Source: Promethearchaeota archaeon
GTDB taxonomy: Archaea; Asgardarchaeota; Lokiarchaeia; Sigyniarchaeales; SOKP01
DNA length: 64,000 nucleotides
Reading direction: 5' to 3'
Assembly: GCA_019057865.1 (NCBI GenBank)
Contig: JAHLWP010000004.1
Location: forward strand, 62,001 to 126,000
The notes under the pieces are model-generated. The model saw nothing but the letters and a program-made list of their open reading frames with translations. It was not told the origin of the DNA and did not search any database. The position numbers were made by a program, and so were the translations under genes. Every line of letters begins with the position of its first letter. Position 1 is the stretch's first letter. Positions 9,601 to 16,326 of this stretch are shown piece after piece.

Positions 9601-12370
9601 CAGTACTCTGAACCACATCTTTATATTCTATAATAACATTAAAAATTTGTTTTGTGGTATAAATAGAACCATCTGAAGGAGAAATAGTTATCAATGAAGT
9701 AGTTCCAATAACAATTGGAAATAATGAATCGCTTTTTATATAATAATTCAGTTTGCTTGCATTAACTCTTATATTAAAAGCTCCATAACTACTAAAAATA
9801 CCATCACTGCAATCAATTGTAATATTATAATTTCCATTTCCTGTATAAACTAAAGAAGGACTTGTATAAGGCGTTCCATAAACATCAACATCAATTGTAG
9901 CACCATCTAATCCTTGATTTCGAGAGGTATCCTTAAAATTTGCTGTTATAATAAAACTTTCATCTGAATAATAAAAAGATTTATCTGGCCATTTAGTAAG
10001 CGTTAGTGCTGTAACACCAGTAATTGTTATACTAAGAGGTTCACTTTGGTTATAATAATACGATTTACTCGCATTTATAATAATATTTTGTAATCCATAA
10101 TTTCCAAATTGAGTATCGTTACACTTAACGGTTATATTATACTTATTATCACCAATTGATTTTATATTATCCCAGCGATAGGTATTTCCCCCATCAAGAC
10201 TATAATTTAAAGCAGGTGCATCAATAATTTCATTTCTAATTGTATTGTTATATTTAACTGTAATATTGAATGTATTTGAAGAATCAAATGATGCCCCATT
10301 TAAAGGGGAAATAATTGTTAGAGAAGTCTCACCCAAAATTATAATATCTATTGACTCACTCTGGTTATTATAATATTGCTTACTTGCATTAACAGTAATA
10401 CTATTGGGTCCATTAGAACTAAATTCGGGATCGTTACAATCAATTGTAATATTATAAAGCCCATTACCTAAAGCAGTAATATTATCAGTTCTAAAATTAT
10501 TTGAATTTAATCTATACGAAATAGTCGCATCAGATATGTTTTTAGGAGGAAATCCCGTATATCCTGTATCATTGAAGAAAGCTGTTATATTAAAAATATC
10601 GCTGGCATCAAACGTTAAAGATGGTAAATTGACAAATTTTAATTCTGTTTCTCCTAATATTGTTAAATTTCCTATTAAAAGCCCCGCAGCTGTACCATTA
10701 TTCCAGGCTAAGTATATAGGAAAAGCACCATATTGGGAAATATCATTAGAAATATCCCAATCTACTACAGTAAATTCTGTATCTGGAGTTAATAGTGAAA
10801 GATCTATAACATTGGTATAGACTAAATAATTGGGTGCTGGATTATATATGCTTAAATTAAGATATCCTGAATTTATAACTTCAATAAAAGTGGCATTAAA
10901 TCGTACAATATCAGAATAATTTGCTATAGTTGATGGAATACCTGAAATATAAGTATCTATAGAAGAAAGAAGATTAGTTGAATTTGCTGTTAAATACCAG
11001 TAAGTACCATTTCCTGCATTTGGGATATTAATTTCCCTATAACCATTTCCTAATAGCCGTTTAATAATAGTTGGGGTTCTATCATCAGTACCATTAAAAA
11101 CTTCTATGCTGCTATTAATCCAAGTAGCAGGTATTGTAAAGTTAATTTCATAATCATCAAATCCTATACTAAAAAAGTTTAAACCATCTTCTCGGGTAAC
11201 ATTCCATTCTGCTAATTCACCACTTCCAGAGACATAAAATTCAGAACTAGCGGTTAAATCTGTTTTGGTGTAATTAATTTGAACTTGAGAGATATTACAA
11301 GTAACATCCCACCAATCTGCTGAAACTGTATACTGTAATTCACCTGAAGCACTACTATTGACCTCGAATGATTCCCAATATCCAGAACCATTAATATAAG
11401 AAAATCCATTAACTGGTTTATTGTTAATTTTCATTCCAATATTTTCTGGGTTTGGAGTATTATTAATAGGTATTACTCCAACTCTGGCCATAAAATCGAT
11501 GGTATAAGAACCTGTATCTAAATCAACTAATTCATCCCAAGTTAGTGATACTGTATATTCCATGCTTTTGGTCTCATCAACACCGTCTCCATCTCCAGAG
11601 GGTGGATCTTCAACATAAAACCAACGAGCATCTGTTGGAGCATCTTGAATAAATCCAAAAAACCATAAATTATTTTCTGTTTTTGAATTATTTAAAAAAT
11701 AATTAATTCCTGTGAGACTATGCCATCCCTCATCATCTGCAGGAAACTCCAACTTACCAAGATTAACACCTTGATGATCCCCATCAGGCTTTCCATCAGA
11801 GGTAGAATTGTATAAAAATACTGTAAGATTACCCGCGCTTATTGCTGTTTTATATATATAAGCTGAAATATTTTCTAGATATCCACTTGAAGGCATTATA
11901 AATGAAGTAACTTTAGGATGTAAACTATCAAGTTCATATCTAAAATCTTTAGGATCATCCTCAATGGTCATATTCCTATTAGGAACATATATATCTTTTA
12001 TATCAATTTTCGTATAACTCGAATTAAATGAAATATCTGTTGGGCATGGTAATTTGAATTGATTATTATCCGAATCAGAAGTATTTAATGATGTATTAAA
12101 AGAGGTATTTAAATAAGATTGATGCAGCTTAATATCTATACTTCCTCCAGAACCATTAAATGAAGTTTGATAATCAGAAGTCCTAAGATTGTCCATTTGA
12201 AAATCATCCGATTCAAATTCATTAGGATTTTCTTCTTCAAGTAAACTATTATTTTCAATAAAATTCCAATGAATCCAATTGACATTAAGAATTATTGTAC
12301 CAAGTATTAAAAGAAAAATAGAAGTTGCTTTTATCCTCTTTTTGATTTTTAACCTATTCATAGAAATCAA
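6665..12370 (-). CDS. Giant cell-surface protein with Ig-like repeats, one membrane span and longin/MIT-like cytoplasmic tail
   Basis: A 1901-residue single-pass membrane protein. Residues about 10-33 form a signal sequence (basic start, then IFLLILGTIILNV). The large extracellular part is rich in N-x-S/T sequons and beta-strand patterns; residues about 573-993 contain four tandem units of roughly 103 residues, each opening with G-x-T-x-L and containing YNITI and NASK landmarks, consistent with Ig-like or invasin-like modules. A span near 1450-1475 (YIIIIGAVAAVGAGSVAIY) is followed by a basic stop-transfer PKKREKKR. The roughly 420-residue cytoplasmic tail begins with a longin/roadblock-like region (ILVLYKGTG, GFISAVSSFGKEM), then a helical linker, then two TPR/MIT-like helical hairpins near the C-terminus (AMKENDYDKVITIYQNAL). 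Function is unknown; a surface sensor, adhesin or receptor that recruits cytoplasmic trafficking-like proteins would fit. Confidence 0.8.
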   Translation of the reverse strand: MISMNRLKIKKRIKATSIFLLILGTIILNVNWIHWNFIENNSLLEEENPNEFESDDFQMDNLRTSDYQTSFNGSGGSIDIKLHQSYLNTSFNTSLNTSDSDNNQFKLPCPTDISFNSSYTKIDIKDIYVPNRNMTIEDDPKDFRYELDSLHPKVTSFIMPSSGYLENISAYIYKTAISAGNLTVFLYNSTSDGKPDGDHQGVNLGKLEFPADDEGWHSLTGINYFLNNSKTENNLWFFGFIQDAPTDARWFYVEDPPSGDGDGVDETKSMEYTVSLTWDELVDLDTGSYTIDFMARVGVIPINNTPNPENIGMKINNKPVNGFSYINGSGYWESFEVNSSASGELQYTVSADWWDVTCNISQVQINYTKTDLTASSEFYVSGSGELAEWNVTREDGLNFFSIGFDDYEINFTIPATWINSSIEVFNGTDDRTPTIIKRLLGNGYREINIPNAGNGTYWYLTANSTNLLSSIDTYISGIPSTIANYSDIVRFNATFIEVINSGYLNLSIYNPAPNYLVYTNVIDLSLLTPDTEFTVVDWDISNDISQYGAFPIYLAWNNGTAAGLLIGNLTILGETELKFVNLPSLTFDASDIFNITAFFNDTGYTGFPPKNISDATISYRLNSNNFRTDNITALGNGLYNITIDCNDPEFSSNGPNSITVNASKQYYNNQSESIDIIILGETSLTIISPLNGASFDSSNTFNITVKYNNTIRNEIIDAPALNYSLDGGNTYRWDNIKSIGDNKYNITVKCNDTQFGNYGLQNIIINASKSYYYNQSEPLSITITGVTALTLTKWPDKSFYYSDESFIITANFKDTSRNQGLDGATIDVDVYGTPYTSPSLVYTGNGNYNITIDCSDGIFSSYGAFNIRVNASKLNYYIKSDSLFPIVIGTTSLITISPSDGSIYTTKQIFNVIIEYKDVVQSTGIPGATVVYSLNEGNNYRGDNITYIGSGRYNIEIYAGHSDFNQFGFIDLIFNASKTNYKNLSILLTIHRQITTIITPSNNASLGPVMRGLNVSYSFDYSDTLGNPINEATWERISPSYNFITYLANNGDGDYTMHFDTSYVDVSGSPYIFMFNISAIGNETQVLNITIEVNVINTNIVNLSWLSTIARHSGLNQSISFYFNDTTNNEPVLNLTTEDVIVRNNVTGNIWDTGDFNWSLNNPWNNGTYILDVSTNGLDAGWYTLEIRVSDFPNYDLSYAYVTFYLRGNYAKIGLISVTDPGGVLTPLGPINNFTFYIGSNINLEFNYTEAEFGDTIILGDADYYIVTYENLDNSSINGVLSHTFDFVYDTPSFGTHIGSLTTQNLAIGDYSIEILLVRKNYENTTFVFYAIVKDKLDINISIYNRPFDVNAGDSFTISFFIELYDGTDWIPLSNVNVELIPFIDGNPASPLFNNTNLGSYVYFEITIPNNARNITLTVNVDSTFYYKSDSLNVQGFKVIPFDAGLRLEDFMPYIIIIGAVAAVGAGSVAIYRGLVVPKKREKKRVLTEVRTIFDDAINLEHILVLYKGTGTCVYFKSFGSEAIDPELISGFISAVSSFGKEMVAQKALNEITYGDKMLLLADGEYIRVALVLSKKASIILRKHLTEFIAAFGKTYESELPNWRGQLNFFRNAGVFVDEIFNTSIILPHKITYEFSDVKSLKTSHSKDVLKIAHSCCEEAERDFFFIATLLKEATERTKKDTAEIFSGIKELRDNKILMPIEISTIEARPISQQELNLISQKVAGLISLSPEEKQKLVNDLAQMGPAEREAYFASIMERQEIVSAPMKVGVVKIENLKSAKKEIKNLKKNAALAMKENDYDKVITIYQNALMIATNWEIQKEFEELEDLIRRTKIVDFKAKMKKLEKGAKLAAKEEHYSEATQKFRMASRIASEIFKLGVTGMTKEVKRLSNKSKEYEKLI
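9390..10655 (-). repeat. Four tandem ~103-residue Ig-like repeats within the surface protein
   Basis: Within the giant gene four diverged units start at GETEL, GETSL, GVTAL and GTTSL and end before HRQITTII. Each has strands in the same order, a YNIT or YNIE strand in the middle and an NASK-type motif near the end. The divergence argues for old internal duplication. A fifth, more distant unit may follow (about residues 995-1100). Confidence 0.65.
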
Positions 12371-12639
12371 ATAGTTTATATTTATTTTAAATTGATAGAT
12401 TCGAATTTACTAATTTAATAACTTTTCTTGTATTAAATTAATTATTTTTTTTGAATATTAATTTTGTAATTAATCAATTCATAATAATATCATAATTTAT
12501 ACTTTTTCAAAATAACCACTATTCTTTCAAATTTATTTGTAAAAATAGAAAGACAAATCTTTTAATAATCAATAAAAGTGAAAAATAGAAACTAAATGAT
12601 GTAATTCCAATAAAGGAATTTAGGTATAATATTGTGTTT

Positions 12640-12873
12640 TTAATTTTTCTTTAAAATAATTCTTGCATCTACACAAATTAGACCTTTTTCATAGATAAAC
12701 ACAGGATTTAAATCCATTTCGTTAATTTCTTCATGTTTAATAACGAAATCTGAGACTTTCAATAAAATATTAACTATAGCATCTATGTCTGCTTTAGGTT
12801 TTCCACGGTATCCGTCTAGGATTGGGAAGCCCTTAATTTCATGAATCATTTCTTTTACAATCACTTTAATATT
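12640..12873 (-). pseudogene. Degraded 3' fragment of an ADP-forming acyl-CoA synthetase beta subunit gene
   Basis: The encoded 69 residues from MIHEIKGFPILDGYRGK onward match the C-terminus of the intact beta subunit at 14323-15009 at 58 of 69 positions by hand count. Upstream of this block the DNA similarity continues for a few bases (TGATTGT) but with one extra base, so the frame is shifted, and similarity then ends near 12873. There is no ATG before the conserved block, only a TTG at 12885. The fragment therefore looks like the remnant of a second or original copy, separated from the intact gene by the endonuclease gene. It could in principle still be translated from the internal Met, but alone it would lack the ATP-grasp core. 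Confidence 0.75.
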
Positions 12874-12900
12874 CAAAATTTTCAACTTTATAGAATAATT

Positions 12901-14094
12901 TTATAAATATTTATCCAAAGATCCTCTATTTTTATTAAAAAGATTATTTTTCATACAATTTTTGTATTTTAATCTAATATTCTGAATGCCATATAAATCT
13001 TGGACTTGTTCATTAAATTGTTTAATAATTTCTTTTATGGCTTTTTTAGGATTCTTTTCAAGACATTTTTTATCAAATCCGTGAATTTCTTTAATTCTTA
13101 TAAGTATAGTCTCATGATCATTGGTAAGTTTATTTTTCTTTATATCATTTTTTTGAGCATATTCATATTCTTCTAATGATTTATGAAAATAATTTGGATA
13201 TTTATCGTGTTGTTTCCCATCAAATTCGCATGCAACTTTAAATTCTTTACCCTCAATTAAAACACTTTCATTATATCCATCAAATTTTAACATACCTTCA
13301 CCTGGCTTATATCTTAAACCATATGCTTTCGTTAGTGTTGTGTGGGAAAATTTTTTACCAAAAATCGCTTCCATATATTCCAATAAATATTCTTGGCATT
13401 TGAGTTGATAACAATAAGGACACCAAGATTTACGATATAAGAGATTTGAAACCATAACTGACCAACTGTGACCTTCTTGACATTTTATAGTTACGTATCT
13501 TCTTGAGATAATATCTTCCATATCGTCAAATTCCTTTTCCTTTGTTATTAATTTACCATGCTTAGATTGAATATATTTCTTAATACGATTATGGTCTATT
13601 CTTTGTCTACCACCACTAATACATAAATTTATCGTCCATATTTTATTGTACATTTCTTGAGCATTTTCTAAAACTTCTTCCGCCATAAAGGAAGGCAAAA
13701 ATTCATTCTTTAAATATTCCATAATCCAATTTGTTATAGTATTTGGATCAACCCCAAACTCTTGAGCATAATCAATGAGTTGATCAATTTTTCCTATTTC
13801 CTTAGGGAAATAATTTTTTAATTGGAATTGAAGCTTTTTTAGAAACTCTTGCTTATTTATTTTAGTTTTCTCTTTAAGTGTAGGCCATAATTTATTATAT
13901 ATGATTTCAGCCCTTTTAATACCATATTTTTGATTAAGATATTGAATTAAAGTTCTTCTAAATTTATTAAAAGATAATCCGAAATGTTTTGCAAATCCTC
14001 TTATGGATTTAAAATGTTTAAATCTCTTAATCTTTTCAATATGATCCTCTGGAACATCCCCCAAAAGATTATCAAAATATTGAAATAATGACAT
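12901..14094 (-). CDS. Zinc-ribbon PD-(D/E)XK-like endonuclease, putative selfish element
   Basis: A 397-residue protein with an HTH-rich N-terminal half (repeated short helices such as RGFAKHFGLSFNKFRRTL and AQEFGVDPNTITNWIMEYL), then a zinc-ribbon (CQEGHSW about 25 residues before WCPYC), then a restriction-endonuclease-like core. In the core, LKFDGY and ACEFDGKQH provide the Asp and Glu-x-x-x-Gln-His pattern seen in Vsr/DUF559-like nucleases, and KKNKLTNDHETILIRIKE matches the usual following helix and strand. This arrangement is typical of stand-alone homing or mobile-element nucleases. It sits between an intact beta-subunit gene and the decayed copy of the same gene end, which suggests it moved in with or caused the partial duplication. 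DNA specificity is unknown. Confidence 0.7.
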   Translation of the reverse strand: MSLFQYFDNLLGDVPEDHIEKIKRFKHFKSIRGFAKHFGLSFNKFRRTLIQYLNQKYGIKRAEIIYNKLWPTLKEKTKINKQEFLKKLQFQLKNYFPKEIGKIDQLIDYAQEFGVDPNTITNWIMEYLKNEFLPSFMAEEVLENAQEMYNKIWTINLCISGGRQRIDHNRIKKYIQSKHGKLITKEKEFDDMEDIISRRYVTIKCQEGHSWSVMVSNLLYRKSWCPYCYQLKCQEYLLEYMEAIFGKKFSHTTLTKAYGLRYKPGEGMLKFDGYNESVLIEGKEFKVACEFDGKQHDKYPNYFHKSLEEYEYAQKNDIKKNKLTNDHETILIRIKEIHGFDKKCLEKNPKKAIKEIIKQFNEQVQDLYGIQNIRLKYKNCMKNNLFNKNRGSLDKYL

Positions 14095-14322
14095 TTTATT
14101 TTGTCCCGATATATATGTAACTTCAAATATCTTTGTGGTTAATTATTAAATCATTTTACTTAAATTAAAGGATTAGAGAGAATAAATTTTCTAATTACTC
14201 AATATGTTTTTAATTTCAAACTTATGAGAATATAATCTCAAATAGTAATTTTGCTAGTAAATGCATAGATCTAATTTAGCATTCAAGGACGACTATATTA
14301 AAAAAATTCTAAAAAAAAGAAC

Positions 14323-15009
14323 TCATTTATTTTTTAGAATTATTCTAGCATCTACACATATAAGTCCCTTTTCGTAAATAAAAACGGGATTTAGATCTAA
14401 TTCATTTATTTCTTCATATTTAATAACGAGATCAGAAATCTTCATTAAAGTATCAACAATAGCATTAATATCTGCTTTAGGTTTTCCCCGATATCCATCT
14501 AATATAGGAAACCCTTTAATCTCCCTTATCATCTCTCTACAATCATACTCAGTTACTGGCGCAATTCTAAAACTTACATCTTCTAATAGTTCTACAAGTA
14601 TACCTCCAATACCGAACATTAAAGCAGGACCAAATTGTGCATCAGTTGTCATTCCAATAATCAGTTCGGTTATTGGTTCGTCTGCCATTTTTTGGACTGA
14701 GATTTTTTTCTCTTTCTGAGACGGGATATTCATAAGATCTTTGTAAGCTGCTTCTAATTCATCTTTATCCTTGATGTTTAACTTTACAGCTCCAGTATCA
14801 GATTTATGCACAATATCTTCAGCGATAAGTTTTAAAACCACAGGGAAACCAATTTCTTCAGCTGCAGATATAGTCTCATCTATCGAAGTAATTAGTCTTT
14901 GAGAAGGAACTGATATGCCAATTTCTTGTAATAATTCCTTAGACTCAAATTCAGTGAGAATTGTCTCATTAGATTCAATTTTATTTTTTAAAACTTCAGA
15001 AATATCCAT
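14323..15009 (-). CDS. ADP-forming acetyl/acyl-CoA synthetase, beta (ATP-grasp) subunit
   Basis: A 228-residue ATP-grasp protein matching the small beta subunit of archaeal ADP-forming acyl-CoA synthetases, which convert acyl-CoA, ADP and phosphate into acid, CoA and ATP. Features include LLQEIGISVP near the start, VVLKLIAEDIVHKSD (ATP-binding lysine region and HKSD), ELIIGMTTDAQFGP, GIGGILVE and the C-terminal DLNPV motif. The CoA-binding alpha subunit is not in the window. The gene is divergent from the roadblock-GTPase gene with about 76 bases between starts. Downstream lies the endonuclease and a degraded copy of this gene's 3' end. Confidence 0.88.
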   Translation of the reverse strand: MDISEVLKNKIESNETILTEFESKELLQEIGISVPSQRLITSIDETISAAEEIGFPVVLKLIAEDIVHKSDTGAVKLNIKDKDELEAAYKDLMNIPSQKEKKISVQKMADEPITELIIGMTTDAQFGPALMFGIGGILVELLEDVSFRIAPVTEYDCREMIREIKGFPILDGYRGKPKADINAIVDTLMKISDLVIKYEEINELDLNPVFIYEKGLICVDARIILKNK

Positions 15010-15085
15010 TGTAATATTCTCTTTAATAATTTAGAACTTAATACTTCTAATGATTTAATAAAATTATAATAAAAATTTAAAATTA

Positions 15086-16258
15086 ATGAATATACTAATA
15101 AAACAGAAATCAAAATTAAAAAAAAAAATATTTTCCTTAATAAAGATAGATATGACTGGAGAAAAAGAAAGAAATATTTCGGTTTTATTGAAAAATCTCA
15201 TAGATTCTCATCAGGATTTAGAAATAGCTTTTCTTTACTCGAGAGAAGGACTATTGATTTCTAAATATGGGAGATTGGAGGATCGAGGAGAATCTGAGAC
15301 AGAAAATGAATTAGAAGTGATCTATGGCGCAATTACTACCATAGCAGAGAATTTATTAAATAGAATTAGTAATGAATATAAGATAGGACATTTTGGGAGC
15401 GGATCTTTTGAAACTCCTGACCATAGGATAATTTTTCTCGAAGCTGGTTCTGAAGCAATATTAATACTTTTCTGTAATTATGAAATAAACTTAAATCAAA
15501 TTTTTCCAGTTGCTTATCTTGTGGCTGAAAAAATAACACAATTATTAGAAGAAAGTTTTGATTTCAAATTTAATTCCTTAGATATTCCAGATTTAAATAT
15601 TCATGAAGATTTTTCCTTAAAATTAGATCAATATCGTTCTGTAGATGGAAAACAGCCTATAATTGAAAATGTTTCAATGGAATATCATATAAAGAAATCT
15701 AAAGACATAAAGAATGCATTTAAATTGATAATATTAGGCTCTGCTGCTGTTGGAAAAACTACATTAGTAAGAAGCTTTTTGAAAAAGGAGCAAACCCAAG
15801 ATTACCGAGCTACGATTGGAATTGCGATTAGCTCAAAACAGTTTTATATTCAAGGTTTTAAGGATGATAAAATCAACTTTCTTATCTATGATTTAGCTGG
15901 TCAAGAATTTTTCAAACGAATTCGGCATGAATATTATAAAGGAGCAAACTGTGCTTTTGTTGTTTATGATATTACACGAAGAGAAACTTTTGACGAAGGA
16001 ATTGATTATTGGTTTAAGGATGCTAGAGAGGAATTAGGAAATATACCATTTGTTATAATAGGTAATAAGGTTGACTTAGAAAACCAAAGACAAGTATCAA
16101 AAGAAGAAGGACTGAAAAAAGCGGCAGAATTGAAAAGCTTTTTTATTGAGACTTCAGCATTATATAATATTAATGTTCAAGATACTTTTAAATTAATAGG
16201 AATTGGTTTATTTTTCAAATCTGAAGATGAATTAATAAAAGCTGATGAAACCTTTTAA
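15086..16258 (+). CDS. Roadblock/LC7-like domain fused to Ras/Rab-like small GTPase
   Basis: A 390-residue fusion. Residues about 28-155 form a roadblock/longin-type alpha-beta module (LEIAFLYSREGLLISKYG, then a helix and a second hairpin). Residues about 208-390 are a complete Ras-superfamily G domain: G1 GSAAVGKT (218-225), a switch I Thr in RATIG (241-245), G3 DLAGQ (269-273) followed by EFF, G4 NKVD (327-330), and G5 TSAL (356-359). The switch II Gln needed for GTP hydrolysis is present. There is no C-terminal cysteine, so prenylation is not expected. In eukaryotes roadblock proteins act in GAP or scaffold complexes for such GTPases, so the fusion suggests built-in regulation. Met23 (15152, MTGEKE) is an equally likely start. 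Confidence 0.85.
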   Translation: MNILIKQKSKLKKKIFSLIKIDMTGEKERNISVLLKNLIDSHQDLEIAFLYSREGLLISKYGRLEDRGESETENELEVIYGAITTIAENLLNRISNEYKIGHFGSGSFETPDHRIIFLEAGSEAILILFCNYEINLNQIFPVAYLVAEKITQLLEESFDFKFNSLDIPDLNIHEDFSLKLDQYRSVDGKQPIIENVSMEYHIKKSKDIKNAFKLIILGSAAVGKTTLVRSFLKKEQTQDYRATIGIAISSKQFYIQGFKDDKINFLIYDLAGQEFFKRIRHEYYKGANCAFVVYDITRRETFDEGIDYWFKDAREELGNIPFVIIGNKVDLENQRQVSKEEGLKKAAELKSFFIETSALYNINVQDTFKLIGIGLFFKSEDELIKADETF

Positions 16259-16326
16259 AATATATAATGCTTAAAGATTTATTTAAAAATTTTTTTAGAA
16301 AATAAAAATAGAATAAAACCAATTAT

